From NCBI RefSeq assembly GCF_000689255.1, contig NZ_HG964446.1, positions 905,542-969,541 of the forward strand: 64,000 bases of DNA. Reading direction: 5' to 3'. Each line of letters starts with the position of its first letter. Within the stretch, counting starts at the first letter, position 1. The translations under genes were made by a program, and so were the position numbers. This DNA is from Mycobacterium triplex (GTDB lineage: Bacteria; Actinomycetota; Actinomycetes; Mycobacteriales; Mycobacteriaceae). Positions 8,758-18,600 of the stretch are shown piece after piece. The notes below the pieces were generated by a model, which searched no databases, was not told the origin of the DNA, and was given only the letters and a program-made list of their open reading frames with translations.

Positions 8758-10401
8758 ATGAGCACAGCGGCTCAGCTGATCGTCAAGTGCCTGGAAAACG
8801 AGGGAGTTTCCGTCGTATTCGGGATACCGGGGGAGGAGAACATCCGGTTCATCCAAGCGCTGGCGGCCTCCGACATCCGCTACGTGCTGACCCGGCACGA
8901 ACAAGCCGCCGCCTTCATGGCCGAGATGTACGGCCGGGTCACCGGCCGCGCGGGGGTGGTCTCGGCGACCCTGGGCCCGGGCGCGATCAATATGCAGCTC
9001 GGCGTCGCCGACGCCACCACCAACAGCACCCCGGTGGTCGCGATCTCGGCGCAGGTCGGGCAGGACCGCGAATACAAGGAGTCCCACCAGTACGTCGACC
9101 TGGTGTCGATGTACGCGCCGATCACCCGGTGGTCGGCCTCGGTGCCCACCCCGCACGCCATCCCGGAGATGGTGCGCAAGGCGTTCAAGACCGCCGAGAC
9201 CGAACGCCCGGCCGCGGTCTACCTGGCCGTGCCCGAGCACATCGACGAAGACGAAGCCGACTACGAGCTGACGCCGTTGCCGCGCAACGTGGTCCGGGCC
9301 GATGCGCCGGCCGCCCGCCAGGTTGCCCGCGCGGTCGACATGCTGCGCAACGCCAGGTGTCCGGTGGTGTTGGCCGGACACGGGGCCGCCCGCGGCGACG
9401 CGACGGCCGCCCTGGTGCGTTTCGCCGAGGAACTCGGGATTCGGGTGGCCAACACGTTTCACGGCAAGGGCGTCATGCCCGACGATCACCCCAACAGCAT
9501 CGGAACGCTGGGGTTCATGCGGCACGACTACGTCAACTTCGGCTTCGACCATGCCGATGTCGTGATCGCGGTCGGCTACGAGTTGCAGGAATTCGACCCG
9601 GTGCGGATCAACCCGCAGGCCGACAAGCACATCATTCACATCCATCGTTTCCCGGCCGAGGTCGACGCCCACTATTCGGTTGACGTCGGCATCATCGGCG
9701 ACATCAGCGATTCGCTGGGCCAGCTCGCCGACGCGCTGTCCGGTCACCGATTCGACGATGCCGACGTTCCCGGGTCTGGGTTGTTGGCCGAGGAATTCGC
9801 TCGGGGACAACAGGATTCGCGGTACCCGCTGGCGCCGCAGCGGGTCGTTGCCGATACCAGGGCGGCGCTGGGCCGCGGCGACGTGGTGCTGGTCGACACC
9901 GGGGCCACCAAGATGTGGATGGCCCGGCTGTATCCGACGTTCGAGCACAACACGTGTCTGATCTCGAATGGCTTGTCCACCATGGGTTTTGCACTGCCCG
10001 GAGCCCTCGGCGTCAAGCTGGCGCGACCCGAGGCGAAGGTGCTCGCAGTGGTGGGCGACGGCGCCTTCATGATGAACTCGCAGGAAATCGAGACCGCCGT
10101 GCGGGAAAAGATTCCCCTGGTGGTGCTGATCTGGGAGGACAACGGTTACGGCCTGATCGAGTGGAAGATGGATCTCGAGCTCGGGGCCCACTACTACGTG
10201 AAGTTCGACAATCCTGACGTCGTCAAATACGCCGAAAGCTTTGGCGCCAAAGGGTATCGGATCTCTCACGCCGACGAGCTGTTGCCGACGCTGCGGGCCG
10301 CGCTCGCCGACGACGGGGTTTCGCTGATCTGCTGCCCGGTCGACTACTCGGAGAACCTGCGGCTGACCGACCGGCTCGGCGAGCTGGACGAAACCCTGTA
10401 G
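8758..10401 (+). CDS. Acetolactate synthase-like ThDP-dependent enzyme
   Basis: A 547-residue thiamine-diphosphate enzyme with the three usual domains. The pyrimidine-binding domain has the activating glutamate E48 in RHEQAAAFMAE and the ATLGPGAINM loop. The central domain includes ADVVIAVGYELQEFDP. The pyrophosphate domain has GDGAFMMNSQEIE and ends its Mg-ThDP motif in WEDNGYG. Overall pattern, including IIHIHRFPAEVDAHY and the C-terminal VDYSENL, resembles catabolic acetolactate synthases of the AlsS type more than IlvB. AGGAGGGAGGTGG precedes the ATG. The LysR gene follows after 5 bases. It is not in the H37Rv order at this place. Condensation of two pyruvates is the best guess, but related decarboxylases or carboligases cannot be excluded. 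Confidence 0.8.
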   Translation: MSTAAQLIVKCLENEGVSVVFGIPGEENIRFIQALAASDIRYVLTRHEQAAAFMAEMYGRVTGRAGVVSATLGPGAINMQLGVADATTNSTPVVAISAQVGQDREYKESHQYVDLVSMYAPITRWSASVPTPHAIPEMVRKAFKTAETERPAAVYLAVPEHIDEDEADYELTPLPRNVVRADAPAARQVARAVDMLRNARCPVVLAGHGAARGDATAALVRFAEELGIRVANTFHGKGVMPDDHPNSIGTLGFMRHDYVNFGFDHADVVIAVGYELQEFDPVRINPQADKHIIHIHRFPAEVDAHYSVDVGIIGDISDSLGQLADALSGHRFDDADVPGSGLLAEEFARGQQDSRYPLAPQRVVADTRAALGRGDVVLVDTGATKMWMARLYPTFEHNTCLISNGLSTMGFALPGALGVKLARPEAKVLAVVGDGAFMMNSQEIETAVREKIPLVVLIWEDNGYGLIEWKMDLELGAHYYVKFDNPDVVKYAESFGAKGYRISHADELLPTLRAALADDGVSLICCPVDYSENLRLTDRLGELDETL

Positions 10402-10406
10402 GTGCG

Positions 10407-11336
10407 ATGCTGTTTCGTCAGCTCGAGTACTTCGTAGCGCTTGCCCGGGAGCGTCATTTCGCCCGTGCCGCGAGCGCCTGCCACGTGTCCCAGCCGGCGC
10501 TGTCGGAAGCCATCCGCAAGCTCGAACGCGAGCTGAAGGTGCCGTTGGTGCAGCGCGGCCAGAAGTTCGAAGGCCTGACACCTGAAGGCGAGCGTCTCGT
10601 GCATTGGGCACGGCGCGTACTGGCTGATTGCGACGCTCTCAGGCTCGAAGTCACGGCATTGCAGACCGGGCTCGTCGGCGAGTTGCGGTTGGGGGTGGTC
10701 CCCAACGCCGTGACCACCGTTGCGCTGCTGACGGATCCGTTTTGTGCCGCACACCCGTTGGTGCGGGTGCAGGTGGAGACCAACCTGCGCTCGGCCGGGA
10801 TCGTCGAACGAATCCGCCGGTTCGAGCTGGATGCGGGGGTTCTATACCCGGACCGCCACGATACCGACGAACTCCTGGTCACCCCGCTGTACCAGGAGCA
10901 CCAGGTGCTGATCGTGGGCAGCGACTTGCTTCCCGGGAAAACCGACACCATCAGTTGGGCGGACGCCCTGGCATTACCGCTGTGCCTGCTGACCCAAGGG
11001 ATGCGCGGCCGCCGCGTCATCGACGACGCACTGGCAACTCAAGGTCTTGCGGTGAGTCCGCAACTCGAAACTGATTCGGTCGCAACGCTCTTCGCGCATG
11101 TCGGCACTGGCCGCTGGGCGAGTATCGTGCCGCATACTTGGATTCGCGCCCTGGGTGTACCGGCCGGAGCTTCGGTGCTGCGGCTGCACGATCCGTCGGT
11201 TACCGCCCCGATGGTGCTCGTCACGAACGCGGCAGAACCCGGCTCGGTAGTGACGCGTGCGCTGATCCAGGTCGCGCGCGACACCGGTATCGGTGAGGTG
11301 TTCGGCCGGGCGCCGGGCGGACTTGACCAGCGCTGA
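10407..11336 (+). CDS. LysR family transcriptional regulator
   Basis: A 309-residue LysR-type regulator. The winged helix-turn-helix is in residues about 1-60, with RHFARAASACHVSQPALSEAIRKLE as recognition region. The substrate-binding domain starts around residue 90 with VGELRLGVVPNAVTTVALL. It sits 5 bases after the ThDP-enzyme gene on the same strand and 96 bases before the formate dehydrogenase gene, instead of being divergent as most LysR genes are. It therefore probably controls the flanking enzymes. The inducer is unknown. Confidence 0.9.
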   Translation: MLFRQLEYFVALARERHFARAASACHVSQPALSEAIRKLERELKVPLVQRGQKFEGLTPEGERLVHWARRVLADCDALRLEVTALQTGLVGELRLGVVPNAVTTVALLTDPFCAAHPLVRVQVETNLRSAGIVERIRRFELDAGVLYPDRHDTDELLVTPLYQEHQVLIVGSDLLPGKTDTISWADALALPLCLLTQGMRGRRVIDDALATQGLAVSPQLETDSVATLFAHVGTGRWASIVPHTWIRALGVPAGASVLRLHDPSVTAPMVLVTNAAEPGSVVTRALIQVARDTGIGEVFGRAPGGLDQR

Positions 11337-11432
11337 TCGGCGCGGCCTATCGGCCAGTCGGAAGCGCGTCTTGGACACCTTCGACGCCATCGGCGAAAGC
11401 TGGGGTGCAGCTACCCGTAAGAGGAGAAACCG

Positions 11433-12587
11433 ATGGCCAAGTGTGTGATGGTGCTCTACCCGGATCCGGTCGACGGATACCCGCCGAAATACGCTCGGGA
11501 CAGCATCCCGGCGATTCAGCGCTACCCCGACGGCAGCACCGTACCGACGCCGTCGCACATCGACTTCACTCCCGGCGACCTACTCGGCTGTGTTTCGGGT
11601 GCGCTCGGGTTGCGCAAGTTTTTCGAAGACGCAGGCCACGAGTTGGTGGTGACGTCGGACAAGGACGGTCCGGATTCGGAGTTCGAGCGTGAGCTCCCCG
11701 ACGCCGATATCGTTATTTCCCAACCATTTTGGCCCGCATACCTGACCAAGGAGCGGATCGCCAAGGCGCCTAACCTCCGGCTGGCGCTGACCGCGGGCAT
11801 CGGCTCGGACCACGTCGACCTCGAAGCGGCCAAGGAGCACGGCATCACCGTCGCCGAGGTGACCTACAGCAACAGCATCAGCGTCGCCGAGCACACGGTG
11901 ATGCAGATCCTGACCCTGGTGCGCAATTTCGTCCCCTCGCACCGGTGGGCCACCGAAGGCGGATGGAACATCGCCGATTGCGCGGAGCGCGCCTACGACC
12001 TGGAGGGCATGGACGTCGGGCTGATCGCGGCGGGCCGGATCGGGCGGGCCGTGTTGCGCCGCCTGGCTCCGTTCGACGTCAACCTGCACTACACCGACAC
12101 CCGCCGGCTGTCGCCGGAGGTCGAGAAGGAGCTCAACGTCACTTTCCACGCAGGAGTCGAGTCGCTGGTGCGCTCGGTCGACATCGTGTCCATCCACTCG
12201 CCGCTGTACGAAGCGACCCGCCGGATGTTCAACGAGCGTTTGCTGGGCACGATGCGCCGGGGCTCCTACATCGTCAACACGGCGCGCGGCGAAGAGACCG
12301 TGCCCGAGGCGATCGCGGCCGCGTTGCGTAGCGGCCAGCTCGCGGGCTACGCCGGCGACGTCTGGTACCCGCAGCCGCCACCGGCGGACCACCCGTGGCG
12401 GACCATGCCGAATAGCGCTATGACCCCCCATGTTTCGGGAACCACCCTGTCCGCCCAGGCCCGTTACGCGGCCGGCACGCGGGAAATCCTGGAAAGCTGG
12501 TTCGCCGCCAAGCCCATTCGTCAGGAGTACCTGATCGTCGAGGGCGGACAACTCGCCGGCACGGGAGCCCTGTCCTATCAAAAGTAA
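11433..12587 (+). CDS. fdh: NAD-dependent formate dehydrogenase
   Basis: A 384-residue D-2-hydroxyacid-dehydrogenase-superfamily enzyme with the signature of the metal-free NAD formate dehydrogenases, such as those of Pseudomonas sp. 101 and Mycobacterium vaccae: VVTSDKDGPDSEFEREL, ISQPFWPAYLT, LALTAGIGSDHVDL and NSISVAEHTVMQIL. The nucleotide loop is AAGRIGRAVLRR, followed by an aspartate in LHYTDTRRL that fits NAD rather than NADP use. The catalytic arginine (NTARG) and histidine (TPHVSGTT) are retained. It oxidises formate to CO2 with NAD. A ribosome-binding site (AGAGGAG) precedes the ATG. M. tuberculosis has no such gene at this position. It converges with the second R2lox gene, leaving 5 bases between stops. 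Confidence 0.93.
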   Translation: MAKCVMVLYPDPVDGYPPKYARDSIPAIQRYPDGSTVPTPSHIDFTPGDLLGCVSGALGLRKFFEDAGHELVVTSDKDGPDSEFERELPDADIVISQPFWPAYLTKERIAKAPNLRLALTAGIGSDHVDLEAAKEHGITVAEVTYSNSISVAEHTVMQILTLVRNFVPSHRWATEGGWNIADCAERAYDLEGMDVGLIAAGRIGRAVLRRLAPFDVNLHYTDTRRLSPEVEKELNVTFHAGVESLVRSVDIVSIHSPLYEATRRMFNERLLGTMRRGSYIVNTARGEETVPEAIAAALRSGQLAGYAGDVWYPQPPPADHPWRTMPNSAMTPHVSGTTLSAQARYAAGTREILESWFAAKPIRQEYLIVEGGQLAGTGALSYQK

Positions 12588-12592
12588 GGCGG

Positions 12593-13534
12593 CTAGGCGG
12601 ACGCCGCCAGGGCCTTTTCGTCCTCGGCGGCGAAGGAGTCCTCGAGCTGCAGCGGCGAGTAGTCGAGGTCGATCTCGCCGACCGGGCGCCCGCGGGCGCT
12701 GGAAATGGTGCCGAAGCGTCGCATTCCCTTGTCGGAGGCGTACTGTCGGGACTCCTCCATGTCCAGGCCGAACGGGATGGGGTCGCTGAAAATCGCATAG
12801 GACTGCTCGGTGGCTTGCAGCGCCAGCGGGATCAGCTCGCTCATCCGGGACTCGAATACGGCCCAGTTGGCGTCGTCGGAGGCGACATGGCGTCGGCAGG
12901 TGAAGGTCCCCCAGGCCATGTGACGTCGCTCGTCGTCGCCGATGCGCCGGACCAGCTCTTGCATGCCCGGAAGGATGTCGCGGCTGGTGCAGATCTTGTG
13001 CCAGGAGTGGTAGCCGGTCAGCGCCATCATGCCCTCGACCATGTGGTTGTAGGTGACCGATGCCCGGATCTGCGCGGCCGGGGAAGGGTCGGTTGTCAAC
13101 GCGCCCAGACAGTTTGGCAGCTCCTCGTAGAAGATCTGCCGGTACGCCGACAGGGGTTCGAGGTAGCGGTGCAGGTCGCCGGTCTCGCCCACGGCGTCGA
13201 GCCACATCCGGAACGCCTGGGTGTGTTTGGCCTCTTCGAAAGCGAACTGCGTCAGGTACATCTCGTCACCCAGGCGACCTTCGGCCCGCATGGCCGCCAT
13301 GAACGGCTGAATGTCTTCGGTGACCGCTTCCTCGCCGGCGACGAACTGAGCGCACAGTTGGATCGCGAGGAGGCGCTCCTCATCGGTCAGCTGTTCCCAA
13401 TCCGCGCGGTCGCGGGAGAAGTCGATGTCGGCGGGATTCCAGAACTTCGCATTGCCTCCGGCGAACAGCCGCAGCGGCAAGCTATCCCAGTTGAATCCGC
13501 CCGCCGCCAGCGAACCGGTTTTTGTGCGCGTCAT
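12593..13534 (-). CDS. R2-like ligand-binding oxidase (R2lox), second copy
   Basis: A 313-residue paralogue of the R2lox at 6268-7203, sharing long identical blocks such as [20 protein letters not shown] and the C-terminal [22 protein letters not shown] region. All Mn/Fe ligands (E68, E101, H104, E167, E202, H205) and the cross-link pair V71/Y162 are kept at identical positions, so it should be an active cofactor-assembling protein. The ATG at 13534, preceded by AGGGGGTC, gives a protein collinear with the first copy. The open frame to 13612 adds residues with no counterpart. Divergence is concentrated in the substrate-facing middle (residues 115-140 and 175-190) and the 255-275 region, so the ligand may differ. 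It has no TetR partner. Confidence 0.92.
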   Translation of the reverse strand: MTRTKTGSLAAGGFNWDSLPLRLFAGGNAKFWNPADIDFSRDRADWEQLTDEERLLAIQLCAQFVAGEEAVTEDIQPFMAAMRAEGRLGDEMYLTQFAFEEAKHTQAFRMWLDAVGETGDLHRYLEPLSAYRQIFYEELPNCLGALTTDPSPAAQIRASVTYNHMVEGMMALTGYHSWHKICTSRDILPGMQELVRRIGDDERRHMAWGTFTCRRHVASDDANWAVFESRMSELIPLALQATEQSYAIFSDPIPFGLDMEESRQYASDKGMRRFGTISSARGRPVGEIDLDYSPLQLEDSFAAEDEKALAASA

Positions 13535-13680
13535 TCGAACGACCCCCTGAATCGAGTGCATTGATTCGATGGTGACGCTAGCTCGGGAACATGGCCAAAT
13601 GCACGGACACAACGCGCACGGGTTGATACGACAAACGCACGAGCCGCAGCCGAAGGCCGATTCGTCCTACCCTGACAGGC

Positions 13681-14148
13681 GTGGATGTCACTGGATATCT
13701 GGGGCTTTTCGGAGAACCCGGGACCGGCCTGTCGGATGCGGAATGGGTTGCACACGCCAACAAGCATCTGACCCCCAACTTGGCGCTGCTGAACGCAAGG
13801 TTCCTCGAGGGCAGTTGCGCCGAGCGATGGCTGCGTATGTCATACGAACCCGGTCCCGGCGCTTTCAATTTCGCTCAACTCAGCGGTGGATCCATGGCCG
13901 AGATGCTGGACCAGACGGCCACCCACTGCGGTTCGCTGGTGACGGGTTGTCCTTGCCCGACACTGAGCATGACGGTGACCATCCTGCGCGCCGGAACGGC
14001 GAAATCGTATGTGGCGACCGGCCGGGTGCTGAAGCTGACGAAGACGAATGCCGTGCTGGGCGCCGACCTCGACGACGACAACGGGCGTCAAATCGCCACG
14101 ATCACGGTGGTTTCCCAGCTCATTACGGACATCGGCAGGCTGGGCTAA
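13681..14148 (+). CDS. PaaI-type hotdog thioesterase
   Basis: A 155-residue protein with the features of the small hotdog-fold thioesterases. It has an N-terminal helix region with NLALLNARFLEG, a central SGGSMAEMLDQTATHCGSLVTG that corresponds to the catalytic hotdog helix, and strands CPTLSMTVTILRAG and KSYVATGRVLKLTKTNAVLGADL. These enzymes hydrolyse acyl-CoA thioesters. The GTG start at 13681 is the only start that keeps the first strand. It is divergent from the second R2lox gene across 146 bases and its stop overlaps that of the convergent membrane-protein gene. The substrate is unknown. The neighbouring R2lox makes a fatty-acyl substrate plausible, but this is inference. Confidence 0.75.
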   Translation: MDVTGYLGLFGEPGTGLSDAEWVAHANKHLTPNLALLNARFLEGSCAERWLRMSYEPGPGAFNFAQLSGGSMAEMLDQTATHCGSLVTGCPCPTLSMTVTILRAGTAKSYVATGRVLKLTKTNAVLGADLDDDNGRQIATITVVSQLITDIGRLG

Positions 14149-15596
14149 GGGCTGGCGGGCGGGGGTGTCGGCGCCTTGAGCGTGGTCGGCGGAAGGTATT
14201 GGCCGACCAGCACGCGATGCCACCACACCCGGTCGCGCCGCAATTCCGCCGGTGTGGTGAACCGGTACCGATAGAGCTGAGCGCGCACATAGCGCGGCGG
14301 TGAGTCGGGAAAAGGGTTGTGCCGCAACAGCCGCAGCGTGGGCCGGTCGCCGGCCAGCAGCCGGTGCAGGAGCGGTTTAAGCCAGGGCTGGGCATAGCCG
14401 GGCGAGATCGCCGCGAACCACATCAGCCAGTCCAGCCGCAGATGGTAGGGCGCCCATTGGCGGGGCAACCGTCTGACCGTGCCGGGCTTGCCCTTGAACT
14501 CGTATTCCTTCCACACGGTCTGCGCGGTGAGCCGCGGCTCGTCGGTGCCTTCGATCACCACCTCCCGGCGGATACGGCCGATGCTGCCGAAAGCGCCGTA
14601 TGTGTTCACCAAATGAAATGGGTTGAACGACATGTTCATTCGCTGACTCGGCGACAGCATGTTGCGCACCGGCCAGTAGGTCAGGACGAGCACCCCGCCG
14701 GCGAACGCCACCACCAGGACGACGAACCACAGTGGTGACTCCGGCAGCGGCCGATGGCCCGGAACCGGCACCAGCAGCCCGGCCGCAGAATCGTCGATGG
14801 CGCTGAACGCCAAGACAATCGTCAGCCAATTGAGCCAGGCGAAGTTCCCCGAGGCCACCAGCCACAGCTGCGTGACCACCACGATCGCCGCGGCCACGCT
14901 GGCCACGGGCTGGGGGGCGAACAACCCGAACGGGACCACCAGCTGCGCGAAGTGGTTGCCCGCCACCTCAATTCGATGCAGCGGCTTGGGCAGGTGATGG
15001 AAGAACCAGCTCGCCGGCCCGGGCATCGGCTGGGTCTCGTGGTGGTAGTACAGGCAGGTCAGGTCGCGCCAGCACGGATCACCGCGCATCTTGATCAGCC
15101 CGGCGCCGAACTCGACCCGGAACAGCAGCAGCCGCGCCATCCACACTGTCAGCACCGGCGGGGCGACGCGATCATTGCCCAGGAAGATCATCAGGAATCC
15201 GCTTTCCAGCAACAGCGATTCCCAGCCGAACGAATACCACGCCTGCCCGACGTTGACGATCGAGAGGTAGAGCACCCACAACATCAGCCAGACCGACATC
15301 GCGGCCCACAGCGGTAGCAGGTCGGCCGCGCCGACGAGGAGGGCCGCCGCCAGTGCGGTGCCGAGCCAGGCCACCGCCGCGAAGAGTCGGTCCGAGTAGT
15401 GCAGCGCAAAAATGCTCGGTGTTCGCCAAAACGACTGCCGCGCCAAGAACCGCGGCACCGGCAGCATTCCGTGCTCGCCGATGAGTGCGCGGAACTGTAG
15501 CGCGGCGGCGACGAACGCGATCAGGTAGATGGCCGCCACGCCGCGCTCCAGCACGAACCTGCCCAACCAGTAGTCGGGGGCAGCAAACCATCCCAT
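14145..15596 (-). CDS. Lipase-maturation-factor-like membrane protein (Rv0235c type)
   Basis: A 483-residue polytopic membrane protein of the LMF1/DUF1222-like group. There are about eight to ten hydrophobic segments. The family region WARLLLFRVEFGAGLIKMRG-type sequence is visible (here VWMARLLLFRVEFGAG followed by DPCWRDLTCLYYHHETQP). Then come NPFHLVNTYGAFGSI and a soluble C-terminal part with WAPYHLRLDWLMWFA. AAGGAG lies 8 bases upstream of the ATG at 15596, and the protein then starts MGWFAAPDYW, as in the H37Rv homologue. It sits downstream of aftD on the same strand (64 bases), suggesting an envelope role. Its bacterial function is not established. Confidence 0.82.
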   Translation of the reverse strand: MGWFAAPDYWLGRFVLERGVAAIYLIAFVAAALQFRALIGEHGMLPVPRFLARQSFWRTPSIFALHYSDRLFAAVAWLGTALAAALLVGAADLLPLWAAMSVWLMLWVLYLSIVNVGQAWYSFGWESLLLESGFLMIFLGNDRVAPPVLTVWMARLLLFRVEFGAGLIKMRGDPCWRDLTCLYYHHETQPMPGPASWFFHHLPKPLHRIEVAGNHFAQLVVPFGLFAPQPVASVAAAIVVVTQLWLVASGNFAWLNWLTIVLAFSAIDDSAAGLLVPVPGHRPLPESPLWFVVLVVAFAGGVLVLTYWPVRNMLSPSQRMNMSFNPFHLVNTYGAFGSIGRIRREVVIEGTDEPRLTAQTVWKEYEFKGKPGTVRRLPRQWAPYHLRLDWLMWFAAISPGYAQPWLKPLLHRLLAGDRPTLRLLRHNPFPDSPPRYVRAQLYRYRFTTPAELRRDRVWWHRVLVGQYLPPTTLKAPTPPPASP

Positions 15597-15660
15597 CGGC
15601 ACAACTCCTTGGACGTATCCAGTGAACCAGCCAATGAACGGCACGCCAACGCCCGAAACG

Positions 15661-18600
15661 CTATTCGTCGTGTGCCGCGCGCCCGCGATCCGGCAGGGCG
15701 ATCACCGAGGCGGCGACCGCGGCCAGCGAAATCAACGCCAGCAGTTGCACAGTCGCGGAATGGCCGGCGTACCCGTCGACCGATCGCCAGGGATGCCGCG
15801 ACAGCGCCGCCCCGGCCAGAATCAGGCCGCCCGCACCGGCGGCGACGGTGATCCGGTCGCGCAACCGCTCGCGATCACGCAGCGCGTAGCGCAGGCCGAG
15901 GGCACCGCCGATCACCACGACCCCGGCCACGCCGGCGATCGCGGCCCCGGCCGCCAGCAGCGGCACCACCGCCCAGGGCCCGGGCGACCATGCCTGCGCG
16001 GGTGGGGCGTCGGACCGCCCGCGCCGCCGCCACAACGCCAGCATGGCCAACAGCGGCAGCAACGCCAAGCCCGCGGCCAGGCCGGCGCGGTACAGCGAAT
16101 TGGACCCGAAGCTCAGCGTGATCGTGCCGGGATCTCCGGCGGGCACCACCCAGCCCTGCTGCCATCCGTTGACGGCCACCGGCGTCAGTCGGGCCCCGGT
16201 GCTGGTGCGTGCCACCCAGCCGGGGTTGATGCTTTCCGGAATGACCAGCACCCGGGACGTGGACGACGCCGTGGCGCGGACTTCGCGACGGTCGGGTCCC
16301 CACGCCCCCGTCGCGGCGGGTGCGGTCGAAAGCACTGTGGTGCTTGGCAATTCGGTGGCGCTCGGGGTCGATAGCTGCGCACCGTCCACGACGAACTGGG
16401 CGCCGGGGCTGATCAACAATTCCTGTTGCCCGGTCGGTAACGCGATCGGATTGCGATCGCAGGCGCTCACCGGTACCGGCGCGCCGCTCAGCAGCGCGCC
16501 CGCCGTGGTCCGGATCGAGGTGTGCACGAACCGGCCGGCGACCGCGATGACCGGGCCGTGGTCGCAGTCGACGACGATCTCGCGCGGCCGGTTGCGCGCC
16601 GCGTCGGCCGCGGCGATCGGGTTGCCGTCGGTGCCCAGCGCCGCGACCTCGGCCAGCCCCGGCGGCTTGAGCTGGTCGAAGCCAAGCGCGTTGCGGTCGA
16701 TGACATCCTGCCAGTCCAGCAGGCTGACGGTGATGGTGTCGGTCACCCGGGGCCGCAGCGCAAGCCGCTGCGCGGCCCCCTCGCCGCTCGGCGTGAATCT
16801 GCGGACCTGCGGGCCGTCGCCGAGGTTGACCGCCACCACCGTCGGCTGCACGGGCAAGGTTGTGCGGCTGGGCAGCAGCCGCAGCCCGGCGACCTCGGTG
16901 GGTCGCGGCAGCACCAGCGTCAGCGTCGGCGCGCTCCTGTGTTGCACCACCCGCTGCGGCGCGGTCCAGGCGGTGGCGGGGTCGCCGTCGGTGGCCGCAT
17001 ATGCCGAGCCGAGGATGTCGACGTTGTCCGAATCACCTTGGGCCCGAGTGGTATTCGGCTCGGCGATCAAGTCGGCCAGGTTGGGGCCCTGCCGGGGCCG
17101 CACCCACAGCCGGGGGACGACCGACACCGGCGCCGGAACGGTCAGGGTGCGGCTGAAATTGACCGGCTCCTCCGGGGCCAACGCCATCGACGGCGCGCAG
17201 CGCACGCTGTCGGCTGCCGCGGCGCAGCCGGGCCGGCCGAGCAGTTCCGAGCCCAAATCCCAGCCCGCGATCGCCGAGCCCGGCGGCGGCCCGGGCACCC
17301 GCACGGTGTGTCGCAGGTCGACCGGGTGCGCGAAACCGGAGGCGTCGTACTGGGTGATCGACAGGTCGGTGATGCCGAACTGCACGCCGCTGGATCCGTC
17401 GTCGGTGCCGGCGGCGGTGATGCGCACCCACGGGGTTTCGCCGTAGGGCAGCGCCGCGGTGAGCGCCTTGCCCGGCTGGTCGAAGCGCAGCGTGGTGCTT
17501 CCGGTGGCGGTATCGATCACGATGCGGCGGACCTGGGAGCCGACGGCCGTCGCGCTGGGTGTCAGGGTGATCGCCGCGTTGGTCACCGGGTGGTCGAACG
17601 TGACCTGCAGCCACTGCCCGACGGCGGCTTGCAGCGCGTTGGTCACCCACGCCGTCGCCGGATCACCGTCGATCGCCGCGGCGGCCGATGTCGCCGGGGC
17701 GACATCGGGCATCGCGGTCGAATCCGACGACGAACTCGACACGGTGATCCGCCCGCCGTTCCAGCCGCCGTACACCGGGTCGGCGCCGGGGACCGGGTAG
17801 TCGGGGACCCGGTTGAAGGTGTGCCGGGTGTCGCCGTCGGCTCGGATCGCCGACGAGTGCTCGTCGACGCGGCCGTAGTCGGTCTCCCGCGCGGTCGGGG
17901 TGTCCGTCATGGTCACGACGGGCACCGGCAGCCCGGCACGTCGAGCGTCGGCGGTCAGCAGCACCGGGCCCGGCGGCGGCTGGCCCAGCAACCGGCGCCG
18001 CTCGTCGAGACGCAGCAGCACCTCGGGCCCACCGTCGACGCGGGCCAACCCGTCCAGGTCGGCGAAGTAGGGCGCACCGGGATTGCCGGGAGCCATCACT
18101 CGGTAAATCTCGACGGCCGGGTAGCGCGGGCGCAGCCCACTGTCGGCGACGAACCCGGGCAGCGTACCGGGCCCCACCGGCTCGCCGAACTGCGCCGCCT
18201 TCTCCAAGCGCGGCGATCCCTCGATGGCGCGGTGCACCAGGATCGGGCGCGCCGAACGCGACGAGTCGGGATCCAGGTCGTTTCGCACCACCACGTACGA
18301 AATGCCTTGGCGGGCAAGGGTATCGGCCAGCCCGGCCGAGGGCAGGCCCGCGGCGAGCAAGCGCTGCACGGAATCCAGCGCCCGAATGGTCTGCGGCGGG
18401 GTCAACGGGATGGAGTCGCGCACGCCCCACGGGCTACTGCCGAGCACCTGCAGCGGTTCGTCGTGGGTGGTGCCCCACATCTGCGTGGCGAACGGTGCCC
18501 CGGGGACCACCAGCACCCGTCCGGGGCTCGGCGTGCCGGTGTTATGCGCGGTCAGCCAGTCGGCGGCGTCGTGCCAGTAGCGGGGGATCGCGCGGAACGT

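Noticed and set aside
11580..13205. 541-codon bottom-strand frame across the formate dehydrogenase and second R2lox genes
   Set aside because: It is antisense or off-frame to two well supported genes and resembles no protein family.
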